The notes: generated from the letters alone by a model not told the origin. DNA of 64,000 nucleotides from an uncultured Coriobacteriaceae bacterium (GCA_902803315.1 CADCPM010000012.1:1-64000); one strand, 5' to 3'; shown: positions 54,338 through 62,988, counted from the first letter of the stretch. A program made the numbers and translations.

Positions 54338-55798
54338 TTAGCGCGGGGCGCTGTCGCCCTTCATCTGTTTCTTGTTCTCGTACATTTGCTCGTCTGCACG
54401 ACGGAACACCGCGCTCACATTTGCGTCCAGCTCGGCGTCGTAGAGCGCGTAACCAATTGCCGCAGAGATGCGCTCCCATGGCTTGAGCTCGGAGGGATCT
54501 GTGTTTTGCAGGACTCTGATCTTAGACTCAAAGGTGTCTACAAGTTCCTCAATGTGCTGGTAATCTTCGTTGCGCAGCACGATTGCAAACTCGTCGCCAC
54601 CGATGCGGAATACGGGGGAGTGCTCGAACGTGGTGCAGGTCACGAGACTCAGCTGCTTGAGGCTCACGTCGCCACAATCGTGTCCGTAGAGGTCGTTGGT
54701 TTTCTTGAGGTCGTTAAGATCGACGATTGCGATGCCGAATTCCGTTTTGCCCTCATCGAGTTCCCGCTGCAGGATGGTGGCCTCCTGGTCGTAGGCGAGC
54801 TTGTTGCGGATGCCGGTGAGCGCGTCCGTTCGTGCGAGGTCGCTCATGTAGTCCGCCTCCATCCTGGTGTAATCGAGCTTTTCTCTTGTTTCCACCAGGT
54901 TGTTGATGTAGGTGTCTACGTCGTGTTCCATCTGGACCATGGAGTGATAGAGGCTTTCGATCTCGTCACCCGTCTTTATATTGAGGTCCTCAAACGTCGA
55001 GCGCTGCTCTTCCTTGGGATCGCAGTAGCGAGTGGCCGCCTCCGAGAGCTTGTTTATGGGTTGTGTTATGAAATGTCTTACGAATAGAACGGTAACCACG
55101 ATAAGAAGGACGATAAGGCCCAGTAGGTAGAGAGTGAGCAGCGTGAGGTAGTGCTGTTCCTCCTGCTTGATGGAATCCATGGATATGTCTGCGAGCGCAA
55201 AGCACACGACGGATCCGTTGCTGTCGTATACGGGCGTGCCAGATGTTACGAGCCAGCCGTATTCGCTTGTGTTGGTAATATAGGCAGGGAAGCCGACCGT
55301 GGGATCGACTAGCACGGGGCGATTTACTTCGAATATGGGATCGATAGTGCCAATGGGGCAAGGCTCATCCTCGGCTGCGTCTACGAGGTATATGAATGCC
55401 TCGTCAGCTGGGTCAACGTAGGCAAGGTAGAGACAGCTTACGTTGTTGTACTCCTGCAGGTTGCGCAGTTCCCCGAGCAACTTTTGGTATTCGGGCGTCT
55501 GCGCAAGCTCGGCGTATTGGCTCACATATGCCTCAAACTCAGGGCTGCCCCACTCTTCGCTGCCCACTTTTTTCTCCATGGATTTGTAGATCTTCTCGAC
55601 GCTTTGCCTGAGGGTGGCAGCGCTCTGTACGTCCACCACGCGCGCGACCGTTGCTGACGTGTCGTCTGCCTTTTGCATAAAGTGGCGATTGTTCATGTTG
55701 TCCACGACCTTGTAGCCAATGGCCAGGGCGACTCCGCTTAGCACGAGAGCAAACACCACCAAGAGCAGCGTGATCTTCTTTCCCAACGAGAGCCTCAA
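54338..55798 (-). CDS. Membrane-bound sensor diguanylate cyclase
   Basis: About 486 residues. A first membrane helix (KKITLLLVVFALVLSGVALAIGY) and a second (LLTLYLLGLIVLLIVVTVLFV near 225) enclose a ~180-residue extracytoplasmic sensor of Cache-like plan (FIYLVDAAEDEPCPIGT through VCFALADIS). A HAMP-like stretch, a coiled-coil region and a GGDEF domain follow. FRIGGDEFA (about 425) is canonical, with no RxxD inhibitory site. The start chosen is TTG at 55798, because GGAGGAG lies six bases upstream of it; an in-frame ATG at 55831 has no such site. It is 39 bp downstream of the HAD lipoprotein gene and probably cotranscribed. Confidence 0.9.
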   Translation of the reverse strand: MRLSLGKKITLLLVVFALVLSGVALAIGYKVVDNMNNRHFMQKADDTSATVARVVDVQSAATLRQSVEKIYKSMEKKVGSEEWGSPEFEAYVSQYAELAQTPEYQKLLGELRNLQEYNNVSCLYLAYVDPADEAFIYLVDAAEDEPCPIGTIDPIFEVNRPVLVDPTVGFPAYITNTSEYGWLVTSGTPVYDSNGSVVCFALADISMDSIKQEEQHYLTLLTLYLLGLIVLLIVVTVLFVRHFITQPINKLSEAATRYCDPKEEQRSTFEDLNIKTGDEIESLYHSMVQMEHDVDTYINNLVETREKLDYTRMEADYMSDLARTDALTGIRNKLAYDQEATILQRELDEGKTEFGIAIVDLNDLKKTNDLYGHDCGDVSLKQLSLVTCTTFEHSPVFRIGGDEFAIVLRNEDYQHIEELVDTFESKIRVLQNTDPSELKPWERISAAIGYALYDAELDANVSAVFRRADEQMYENKKQMKGDSAPR

Positions 55799-55837
55799 GC
55801 GAATCTCCTCCAATAAAACAATCGCATGCAAGTGTAA

Positions 55838-57022
55838 TTAGGCCGCCTGCGCGAGTTGTGCGTTCTGATCGGCGGGGAGTTGCGTCTTTGTTACTCCGTC
55901 TCCGTAGATCGTCGACCAGTCGTTGGCCATCGAGAAGGTCGTCCAACCCTCTTCCGCTGCCTCGCCAGACTGCTTGGTCGCGCGCTCGGTGTCTCCGTAT
56001 TCGCGGTTGACGTCGTCGCACAGTACCAGAAGGCCCATACCCTTGTGGTCGGGGTTGGATTGTGCATAGTTGAGCATGGCGTAATCGCCCGAGCTGTTGC
56101 CAAAGGCGAGTATGGGTCGGCGGCCGAGTTCGCGCTCTATGAAGACGACCTTGTTGAGCTTGGCGACCTCAAGATCCTTGGTGCCGTCGAAGAGCAGCTT
56201 GTCGTCTTGCTTGAAGGTGTACTTATTTACAGCCTCGTCGCCTTGTTTGGAGGCCTTGGTGCCCCAGTCGGTGCCGATGATGTGGTCTGGCGCGATTCCA
56301 AACTTGCTGCCGGCAATCGCCCGTGCGACCTCGCGCTCGCATGCCGACACGACGCGCACGTCAAAGTCGTTGGCCTTCAGGTAGTCAACAACTTCCTTCA
56401 TGGGTTTGTAGATGGACTGGCCATAGGTCATACCGTCAAAGCCCTCGACCTTTACCGTGTCGATGAAGTTGTTCACATAGGCGCGAAAATCCTCGGGAGT
56501 CATGTCTTTGAACGCGTTGACGAGCATCTCGTTCTTTGCGTCATCGAGCTCTTCGGGCACGACGCCCTTGCTGGTGCTCTCGCGAATTTTGTTGCAGGTT
56601 TCCTTGTATTCTGCCGGGGCGTTATAGGTGGGATCGTCGAACACGCGATGCATGAGCATGCACCAATCAACGTAAACAGGGGCCTTCTCGCAGAGCAAGG
56701 TGCCGTCCATGTCGAAGGTCGCGATGCGCTCCGCCGGCTCAACATAGTTGGCGCTGTCTTTGTTCGTCACGTCCTTTACGTAGTCGACAAGTTTGGTAAG
56801 TGACTCGCTCTTGGGATTCCAAGAGGGAAATGTTGCCGCTACGTCCACATTGCCTGTCGCTGACGCTTGACTGCTGGTGGACGAAGACGCGCTTGCACTC
56901 TGCGAGCCAGAGCTCGAGCTGGCTTGCTGATTGCCTGGTGCGCATCCTCCCAAAATGCCTATGCCAAGCACCATAGCAACAAGAAGCGTAAGTACGGCAG
57001 ATAAGCGCGGGTGAGTCCTCAT
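55838..57022 (-). CDS. Exported HAD-superfamily phosphatase lipoprotein
   Basis: About 394 residues. The signal peptide ends with lipobox LGGC (Cys about 27), then a ~35-residue Ser/Ala/Gln linker. The HAD domain has motif I FDMDGTLL (about 102), motif II VVSACE near 235, a motif III Lys, and motif IV FGNSSGDYAML (about 310). It acts outside the membrane on an unknown phosphorylated compound. The ATG at 57022 follows AGCGAGGAAGG. It is upstream of the diguanylate cyclase on the same strand. Confidence 0.88.
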   Translation of the reverse strand: MRTHPRLSAVLTLLVAMVLGIGILGGCAPGNQQASSSSGSQSASASSSTSSQASATGNVDVAATFPSWNPKSESLTKLVDYVKDVTNKDSANYVEPAERIATFDMDGTLLCEKAPVYVDWCMLMHRVFDDPTYNAPAEYKETCNKIRESTSKGVVPEELDDAKNEMLVNAFKDMTPEDFRAYVNNFIDTVKVEGFDGMTYGQSIYKPMKEVVDYLKANDFDVRVVSACEREVARAIAGSKFGIAPDHIIGTDWGTKASKQGDEAVNKYTFKQDDKLLFDGTKDLEVAKLNKVVFIERELGRRPILAFGNSSGDYAMLNYAQSNPDHKGMGLLVLCDDVNREYGDTERATKQSGEAAEEGWTTFSMANDWSTIYGDGVTKTQLPADQNAQLAQAA

Positions 57023-57122
57023 TCCTTCCTCGCTTTCGGTAGGGGACGTAACCAAATACCAATTCATGATACGTCAGCAGTCGAGTGTGCCTTCTGTAAA
57101 CTCGGTGAGCTAGGCCGACGGG

Positions 57123-57155
57123 ACCTTAAATAGGGGACAGTCCCCTATTTAGGGT
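57123..57155. repeat. GGGACAG-family palindrome B7
   Basis: AAATAGGGGAC and GTCCCCTATTT pair around a single A, giving a near-perfect 33-bp palindrome. It lies in the 287-bp gap between the divergent HAD lipoprotein and yebC genes, otherwise featureless. Confidence 0.75.
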
Positions 57156-57309
57156 CAAGGTCAGGGGCACTCCCTACGGACGTAGGCATGGCGTGCGAAC
57201 AATAGCGTTCTTGCACAAAGCCGTGCATTTATTGGGATGAGACTTTAACATCTACGGCGTTTCCGCTAGTATCGTTATGTTTGTGAGTCGAATCTGTGAG
57301 GAGATGTGC

Positions 57310-58107
57310 ATGTCAGGACACTCTAAGTGGGCTACCACCAAGCACAAGAAGGCCGCGATCGATGCCAAGCGCTCGTCGCTCTTCTCCAAGCTTTCTCGTA
57401 ACATTACCGTTGCCGCAAAGGTAGGTGGCGATCCCAACCCCGACAACAATGCCTCGCTTGCTGCTGCCGTAGCACGCGCGCGCATGGTATCTATGCCAAA
57501 CGCCAAGATCAAGGCTGCCATCGACAAGGCCTTTGGCTCCGGCTCGGATGCCTCCGTGTTTAGCGAGATTACCTACGAAGGTTATGGTCCTGCAGGCGTC
57601 GCGTTTTACGTTGAGTGCCTGACCGACAACAAGAATCGCACCGCAGCGGACGTCCGTTCTGCCTTTACCCACTCTGGTGGCAGCCTGGGAACCTCTGGCT
57701 CCGTGGCGTTCCAGTTTGAGCGCAAGGGCTCCATCGCCGTCGAGAAGATCATCAAGAGCGACGACAAGAAGGTGCCCGATCGCGAGAACGCGGTGGACGA
57801 GGACGAGCTCATGATGGCCGTTGCCGAGGCTGGTGGCGATGACTACGAGGACGCCGGCGACGAGTGGATCGTCTGGTGCGCCTACGATGCCATACAGGAG
57901 GTCGTAAAGGGACTCGAGGAGCAGGGCATCGAGGTTAAGGGCTCTGAGCTCACGCGCGTTCCCACGACGCCCACGCAGGTGAGCGTTGCCGACGCAAAGA
58001 AGGTCCAGCGTCTGGCCGACCGTCTTGACGAGCTTGAGGACGTTCAGAACGTGTATAACACCATGGACGTAACCGACGAGATCGCAGAGGCACTCGACGA
58101 GGAGTAG
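57310..58107 (+). CDS. yebC: YebC/PmpR (TACO1) family protein
   Basis: 265 residues. It starts with the signature MSGHSKWATTKHKKAAIDAKRSSLFSKL and contains NPDNNASLAAAVARARMVSMPNAKIKAAIDKA and YEGYGPAGVAFYVECLTDNKNRTAADVR. The family acts in the cytosol as a translation factor for difficult (Pro-rich) stretches and has been reported as a transcription regulator. The ATG at 57310 is chosen over an upstream in-frame start, since GTGAGGAG precedes it. The J-domain gene follows within three bases. Confidence 0.96.
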   Translation: MSGHSKWATTKHKKAAIDAKRSSLFSKLSRNITVAAKVGGDPNPDNNASLAAAVARARMVSMPNAKIKAAIDKAFGSGSDASVFSEITYEGYGPAGVAFYVECLTDNKNRTAADVRSAFTHSGGSLGTSGSVAFQFERKGSIAVEKIIKSDDKKVPDRENAVDEDELMMAVAEAGGDDYEDAGDEWIVWCAYDAIQEVVKGLEEQGIEVKGSELTRVPTTPTQVSVADAKKVQRLADRLDELEDVQNVYNTMDVTDEIAEALDEE

Positions 58108-58109
58108 CC

Positions 58110-59069
58110 TTGCCGCGTGACGATATGACCCGCGAGGCAGCCGAGGAAATCCTCGAGCTGCCTCGCCGCTATACAAAGGAAGAGCTTCGGCGCTCGTATA
58201 CGGAGATTGCCCGTAGGTATCACCCAGACGCTGCGGCAAAGGGCCATATGGACCCCGTTGCCGCGCAGCGTCGCATGGTGCAGGCCAACAAGGCATATCA
58301 GCTGCTCAAGCGGCAGTTCCAAGACATGCCGAATCGCGTGGTATCGCGGGGGTACGGAGGCATCACGGGTGGCTTTTCGGGCGTCGATTGGCGTGCCGGA
58401 ACAAGTGATTCCTTTGATCCCTCTGCAGACCCATGGGATTTTGCACAGGACTGGGACGCGGCACCACCCCCCGAGAAGGTTCCCCTTAGTGTGAGATCCG
58501 TGCTGTTGGGACCCGTGGTTTTGCGTGTGGTGTTCATCGGTCTGTTTGGCTGGCTGTGGTGGAACACGTTTCCGCTGCTCTTCCATAATATGTGGCGCTT
58601 CTTCCCGGCGGGGGATTGGTCGCTCATGGATGTGGCCAATCTTGTGGCGGCGTTCGTGTATCCGAGCTACCTGCTCATATACGAACTTATTTCTGGCTAT
58701 TTGTCGGGTTTCGTGCGTGAGGTGCTAAACGGGGCCGTCTCGTGGATAACCAAGAAGTACGTGGACCTTCGGCCCAAGAGCTCGTCGTATGGTTGCGCAC
58801 TCTATAAGATTGTCCATGAGCAGGTGTATGCACTCCTTATGGCTCCTTTGGTGCTGTATCTTGCGGCATTCTGCGTTAACGAGGACTTTCTGCCATTTAA
58901 GGTGGTCTATGGCCTGCTTGGTGCGGCGCTCGGCGTGGACACGCTCGCTGCCGTTGTGCGCGGCGGGTTTGTAAACGTATTGACGACGGCTCTTTCCGAG
59001 CGCATAGAGGCTTGGTACCTGCTGCTCCGCGCCCGCCTGCTCAAGCGCTGCGGAAAGTGGGAAGGCTAG
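58110..59069 (+). CDS. J-domain membrane protein
   Basis: 319 residues. The N-terminal J domain (about 8-70, YTKEELRRSYTEIARRYHPDAAAKG) has the essential HPD motif, followed by a ~60-residue polar linker. Four to five membrane segments follow from residue ~128 (VLLGPVVLRVVFIGLFGWLWW, SLMDVANLVAAFVYPSYLLIYEL, VYALLMAPLVLYLAAF, VYGLLGAALGVDTLAAVVRG). It may bring DnaK to the membrane. TTG at 58110 has GGAG at the proper distance within the yebC 3' end; an ATG at 58125 is the alternative. It is coupled to yebC. Confidence 0.85.
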   Translation: MPRDDMTREAAEEILELPRRYTKEELRRSYTEIARRYHPDAAAKGHMDPVAAQRRMVQANKAYQLLKRQFQDMPNRVVSRGYGGITGGFSGVDWRAGTSDSFDPSADPWDFAQDWDAAPPPEKVPLSVRSVLLGPVVLRVVFIGLFGWLWWNTFPLLFHNMWRFFPAGDWSLMDVANLVAAFVYPSYLLIYELISGYLSGFVREVLNGAVSWITKKYVDLRPKSSSYGCALYKIVHEQVYALLMAPLVLYLAAFCVNEDFLPFKVVYGLLGAALGVDTLAAVVRGGFVNVLTTALSERIEAWYLLLRARLLKRCGKWEG

Positions 59070-59119
59070 CGCCCCGCCGCAGGCCGACCAAGGCGAGCGA
59101 AGCGCTGTTTGAGCAGTAG

Positions 59120-59215
59120 CCCCTGTGCCTGCGCCCACCCCGCATACGGCGACTCACGAAGTGAGCGAGCGAAGCGAGCGCGGAGCCGTAAGCGGGGTGG
59201 GAGCAGGCACAGGGG
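59120..59215. repeat. Palindromic element A7
   Basis: CCCCTGTGCCTGCGCCCACC... (59120-59143) pairs with 59192-59215 with one mismatch in 24. The core is CTCACGAAGTGAG plus GCGAAGCGAGCGCGGAGCCG, the full-length form. It sits between the J-domain gene and the LCP gene. Confidence 0.82.
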
Positions 59216-59341
59216 ATTGAACAAGCGAGTGCCAGATGCACTTCCTATATGGCGCTCATTTTGCCCTCTAGCAATCGTTGCGTCGTTGTACAATGAAGCC
59301 ACCTAAACACACTCCAAACGAACCAGAATCAGGTGCATGCC

Positions 59342-60634
59342 ATGACCCCACGCAATCCCTACGACGATTATGACAAGATCGATCCCTGGGCCGCCGATTC
59401 CGACGACATGGACGATTCTGGGGACTTCTCATTCGTAGAGGATGAATACGATTCGATGGAGGATGGCGTAGGCGACGGCTTTACGTATGTTGACAGCCCC
59501 GTGGACATGACGGCGGTACAATATGGCTCAACAGAGTCCTTTCCCCAAACGCAGGTCCGCAAGGTGTACGGTGCGCCGGTGGAAAACGCGCAGCCGGAAC
59601 CGGCAAAGGGTTTGCTAAGACGTCGTAGGCGCAAGAAGGAAGCCCGTGATGCCGTGCCCGCGTATCCGCAGAATGGCTATGGCGCGCAGCAGGCGCCAGA
59701 TCGGGGGAAGCCACGCCTGCGGCGTAGGAAGCGCCATCACTTTGGCTGCCTGTTCATGCTCATCATGCTCATATTGGCGGTCGTGGGCATCTATTGGGTG
59801 GTGGCACACCCCATAGACGAGCAGCTGGCCTTCTCTCCGGCAGAGCAGGAGACGGTAAACGGCACACTTTCGTGGTCCTTCCCGGGCATGCCTTACTACG
59901 TGCTTGCCTTGGGATCCGACGAGCGCGAGGGCGATACTGCATCGCGAACCGATACCATGATGCTCATGCGCGTCGACTTTATTGGCGGAAAGATCACGAT
60001 GGTCTCGATTCCGCGAGATACCAAGGTCGAGATAGAGGGCTACGGTCGCTCGAAGATAAACGCCGCCTATGCGTACGGCGGCGCGGGCGGTGCAGTGCGA
60101 GCTGTGAGCAAGCTTACGGGAGTTCCCATAAACCATGTTGCCGTAATCCACTTTGAGGAGCTGGTGGGGCTCATCGACTATTTGGGAGGCGTTACGGTAA
60201 ACGTGCCGGTGGCCGTTAACGATCCCGACTACAGCGGTCTCGTATTGGATGCGGGCATGCAGACGATGGATGGCGAAACCGCCCTGTTGTGGGCTCGTGC
60301 TCGCCATGGCTTTGAAGACGGCGACTATCAGCGGCAAGCGGATCAGCGCATATTGCTTACCGCCATTATGAATCGCATCCTGTCGCTCTCGCCCAAAGAG
60401 ATTCCCCAAGCGCTCAAGCATATGGGCGGACTGGTGGGGACCGACTTGCGGTGCTACGATTTGATTCCGCTCTTGGTGCGCTTTAAGCTCATGAGCCCAA
60501 CCATCTATTCCTGTGCCATTCCAACCACGAGCGAAATGATCGACGGCTATTGGTACGAGATCGTGGACGAGCCTGCGATGCGCAAGCTTCTGCAGGTGGT
60601 AAACAGTGGCGGCGACCCAAGTACGGTTGCGTGA
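59342..60634 (+). CDS. LytR-CpsA-Psr (LCP) family glycopolymer transferase
   Basis: About 430 residues. An acidic cytoplasmic N-terminus (~130 residues) and a basic RRRKRHHFG lead into a single membrane helix (CLFMLIMLILAVVGIYWVVAH). The extracytoplasmic LCP domain then has YVLALGSDEREGDTASRTDTMMLMRVD, SIPRDTKVEIEGYGRSKINAAYAYGG and ALLWARARHGFEDGDYQRQADQR, with the Arg/Asp residues that bind polyprenyl phosphate. It attaches wall polymers to peptidoglycan. The ATG at 59342 has AGG eight bases upstream. The long acidic N-terminal tail may be an interaction or phosphorylation site. Confidence 0.94.
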   Translation: MTPRNPYDDYDKIDPWAADSDDMDDSGDFSFVEDEYDSMEDGVGDGFTYVDSPVDMTAVQYGSTESFPQTQVRKVYGAPVENAQPEPAKGLLRRRRRKKEARDAVPAYPQNGYGAQQAPDRGKPRLRRRKRHHFGCLFMLIMLILAVVGIYWVVAHPIDEQLAFSPAEQETVNGTLSWSFPGMPYYVLALGSDEREGDTASRTDTMMLMRVDFIGGKITMVSIPRDTKVEIEGYGRSKINAAYAYGGAGGAVRAVSKLTGVPINHVAVIHFEELVGLIDYLGGVTVNVPVAVNDPDYSGLVLDAGMQTMDGETALLWARARHGFEDGDYQRQADQRILLTAIMNRILSLSPKEIPQALKHMGGLVGTDLRCYDLIPLLVRFKLMSPTIYSCAIPTTSEMIDGYWYEIVDEPAMRKLLQVVNSGGDPSTVA

Positions 60635-60639
60635 GCCGT

Positions 60640-60727
60640 TGCTGCGACCCTGACTTAGGGACAGGCCCCAAGTTAGGGTTGGGAGGCACCCTAACTTGGG
60701 GCCTGTCCCTAAGTCAGGGTCGCAGCA
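60640..60727. repeat. 88-bp palindrome B8 with perfect 40-bp arms
   Basis: TGCTGCGACCCTGACTTAGG... (60640-60679) is exactly complementary to 60688-60727, with loop TGGGAGGC. The arms carry GGGACAGGCCCCAAGTTAGGG. It starts six bases after the LCP stop and precedes the amaP operon. This is the longest perfect stem in the window. Confidence 0.88.
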
Positions 60728-60827
60728 AAGATTCGCTAGCCGCCTGTTGGCTTGTTCCAAAACAATACGTGCATATGCGGGTCTCAAATAGTATCCTCAA
60801 GGGTAACGAATTGATGAGGAGGCCAAA

Positions 60828-61613
60828 ATGAACTGGTTCAGGCGGCTGTGCTTGTTTGTGTTTGGGATGTGCGGAATTCTTTCGCTTGCGGCGCTCTCGC
60901 TCGTGTGGGTTGGGCCGTGGACCTCGCAGGCGCGAACTCTTATTACGGAGAACAGATGGTACTTTCTTGCGCTTGAGATAATGGTATGCGTCTCGGCGGT
61001 GGGCCTTCTGTTCTGTGTGCTCAAGGCACTGTTTACTCCGCGCAATCCAAAGGAAAGCATAGTCGTCATCCTCGATGGTGGCCAGATTACCATTACGCGT
61101 CACGCCATCGTGTCGCAGGTAAAGCACATTGTGGAGGCTGATGGTGCCTGCTCGCCCGTATCGGTGCGCGTGCGTGCGCGCAAGCGCGGCAACATTCGGG
61201 TTAACGCTCGTCTTCGGCCACATGCCCCCGTGGATGTGGTGGAGTACGGGCAGACCTTGCATAGGGAGCTTGAGCAGGGACTCGCAAAGGTGTGCGGCGA
61301 TAGCGTGCGCTCCATTGACCTTGTGTTCCTAAACCCGGAGCAGCGTGGCGAGATCTCGGCATACGTTGACGACCAGACCGCAGAGGTGGCACGCGAAACA
61401 GACGTGCCGGAGGAAGCGCAAACTGGCTCATTCACGGTAAGGCTCGAGGGCAAGGACGTTTCCATGCATCCCAGCGCGGAGCAGAGCTTCCCCTTGGCAC
61501 CCTCGGCTTTGGAGCAGGGCAACGAGGCGGATAAGAGCGCGAATGCAAGCGCAGACGCAACTCAGAACGAAAGCGTTCCAAGTTCGGATGTGTCTTCCTC
61601 CGAGGAGGTGTAG
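60828..61613 (+). CDS. amaP: Alkaline shock response membrane anchor protein AmaP
   Basis: 261 residues. Two N-terminal membrane helices (RLCLFVFGMCGILSLAALSLVW and WYFLALEIMVCVSAVGLLFCVL) precede an Asp23-like soluble part (IVVILDGGQITITRHAIVSQVKHIV...SIDLVFLN). A ~90-residue acidic Ser/Glu-rich tail follows. AmaP-type proteins hold Asp23/Gls24 at the membrane. GAGGAGG precedes the ATG. It is followed within three bases by the DUF2273 gene and then asp23, the conserved order. Confidence 0.9.
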   Translation: MNWFRRLCLFVFGMCGILSLAALSLVWVGPWTSQARTLITENRWYFLALEIMVCVSAVGLLFCVLKALFTPRNPKESIVVILDGGQITITRHAIVSQVKHIVEADGACSPVSVRVRARKRGNIRVNARLRPHAPVDVVEYGQTLHRELEQGLAKVCGDSVRSIDLVFLNPEQRGEISAYVDDQTAEVARETDVPEEAQTGSFTVRLEGKDVSMHPSAEQSFPLAPSALEQGNEADKSANASADATQNESVPSSDVSSSEEV

Positions 61614-61616
61614 CGC

Positions 61617-62363
61617 ATGGCACCACGCATGAAAGTGGAGACCGATCAGACGCCTGCCGAGTCAAAGGCGGCAACCAGCCAGAAGCAAGTCACTGCTTCG
61701 ACGCAACAATCCGTAAAGGCGCCAAAGGCCAAGGTTGAGGCGCCCGCACCAAAGGTCGACGCCCCCCAGTCCCAGACTCAGCCCGCGGCACAGGCGAAGT
61801 CCCAGGCCGCTGCCAAGCCCGTCTCTGCGGTAAAGCCTGCGATTGCGGTTGAGCAGCCTGCGGCAGCACCCGAGCCAGCGCCTGCGCCGCAGGCACCGCC
61901 TGCAACTGCGGAGACCTCGTCTCCCGCTCCCTCGGCGTCGGCATCTTCCAGCGCGCCCGTCAAGTCCTCGCTTGCATCCAAAGTGCGCATTTCCTCTGCG
62001 ACGTCTCAGGATGTGAGTGACGAAGCGCCATGGGACACCGGCACGGCTCCCGAGCAAAGCGCGCCAACGCAGCCAATGGCCGAGGCGGCGCCAAGCGAGC
62101 AGGCGCAAGGCCAGGCTGGTAAGACGCGCGAGTCGCTGTCCCATTGGTTCCATCGCACGTTCGCGGGTCATGAGCATGCCTTCTGGGGCGGGGCCATTGC
62201 CCTTCTGCTGGCATTGGCAGCGTTTATCTTTGGGCCTGGAAAGGTGTTGCTGGTATGTCTTTTGGTAGTCGTGGGTGTGGCCATAGGACAGATTTTTGAC
62301 GGCGACCCCAAGATTATTCGCATGATTCGTGGTTTGTTCGACAACGACCGCGAAGAGCGATAG
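61617..62363 (+). CDS. DUF2273 membrane protein with long Ala/Pro/Ser-rich N-terminal extension
   Basis: 248 residues. Only the last ~75 (HAFWGGAIALLLALAAFIFGPGKVLLVCLLVVVGVAIGQIFDG) form the DUF2273 two-helix unit, which is normally the whole protein at 60-80 residues. The first ~175 are low-complexity Ala/Pro/Lys/Gln, probably disordered. GAGGAGGTG gives a strong ribosome-binding site. It lies between amaP and asp23 as expected. The extension may span to, or bind, wall or cytosolic partners; which side of the membrane it occupies is unclear. Confidence 0.85.
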   Translation: MAPRMKVETDQTPAESKAATSQKQVTASTQQSVKAPKAKVEAPAPKVDAPQSQTQPAAQAKSQAAAKPVSAVKPAIAVEQPAAAPEPAPAPQAPPATAETSSPAPSASASSSAPVKSSLASKVRISSATSQDVSDEAPWDTGTAPEQSAPTQPMAEAAPSEQAQGQAGKTRESLSHWFHRTFAGHEHAFWGGAIALLLALAAFIFGPGKVLLVCLLVVVGVAIGQIFDGDPKIIRMIRGLFDNDREER

Positions 62364-62417
62364 AGTTAGTTGATGGTTAGCGTTTGTGCGCATGGGCGCA
62401 CAGAAAGGAGCTAGGCT

Positions 62418-62954
62418 ATGAGTGACGAGACTAAGATCGTGGAAGACGTCGATGGCGCTTTGGTGACTGCTGTTGAGGAGACGCAGGATATTGTCGCCAC
62501 CTCCGAGGAGGAAGACGTAAATAGCGAGGACTCCCTTACGTTCTCCAATGGTGTCATCGAGAAGATTGTGGCAATTGCCGTGCGTGAGGTTCCCGGCGTT
62601 GTTGGCATGAAGGGCGGCTGGGTCAATCGCGTGCAGGACGCCTTTGGCGCGCGCGACGTCCGCAAGGGCGTTACGGTTGAGGTTACGCCCGAGAGCACCG
62701 TTCGCGTAAACATCACCATCCTCATGGAGTACGGCGTATACGCTCCGCAGGTGTTCGACGACGTTAAGCGCACCGTGGTAAACCAGGTTACCGGCATGAC
62801 CGGCCTGGACATCGCCGGCGTTAACCTTCGCATTGAGGACATCCTCACCGCTGAGGAGATTCGCGAGCGCAAGAGCCGCCGCGGCGAGCTCCCCGAGAGT
62901 GAGGAGACCGAGGCCAAGAACGATGAGAAATCCGAGGAGAAGGAAGAGGCCTAA
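62418..62954 (+). CDS. Asp23/Gls24 family envelope stress response protein
   Basis: 178 residues. The Asp23 core is LTFSNGVIEKIVAIAVREVPGVVGMKGG...KGVTVEVTPESTVRVNITILMEYGVYAPQVFDDVKRTVVNQVTGMTGLDIAGVNLRIEDI. The ends are acidic, with an E/K-rich C-terminus. It probably binds AmaP at the membrane under envelope or alkaline stress. AAAGGAG precedes the ATG. It is the last gene of the operon before a hairpin. Confidence 0.93.
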   Translation: MSDETKIVEDVDGALVTAVEETQDIVATSEEEDVNSEDSLTFSNGVIEKIVAIAVREVPGVVGMKGGWVNRVQDAFGARDVRKGVTVEVTPESTVRVNITILMEYGVYAPQVFDDVKRTVVNQVTGMTGLDIAGVNLRIEDILTAEEIRERKSRRGELPESEETEAKNDEKSEEKEEA

Positions 62955-62988
62955 TCGCCTGATTGCCAGAACCTAGTCTCAATTGTCG

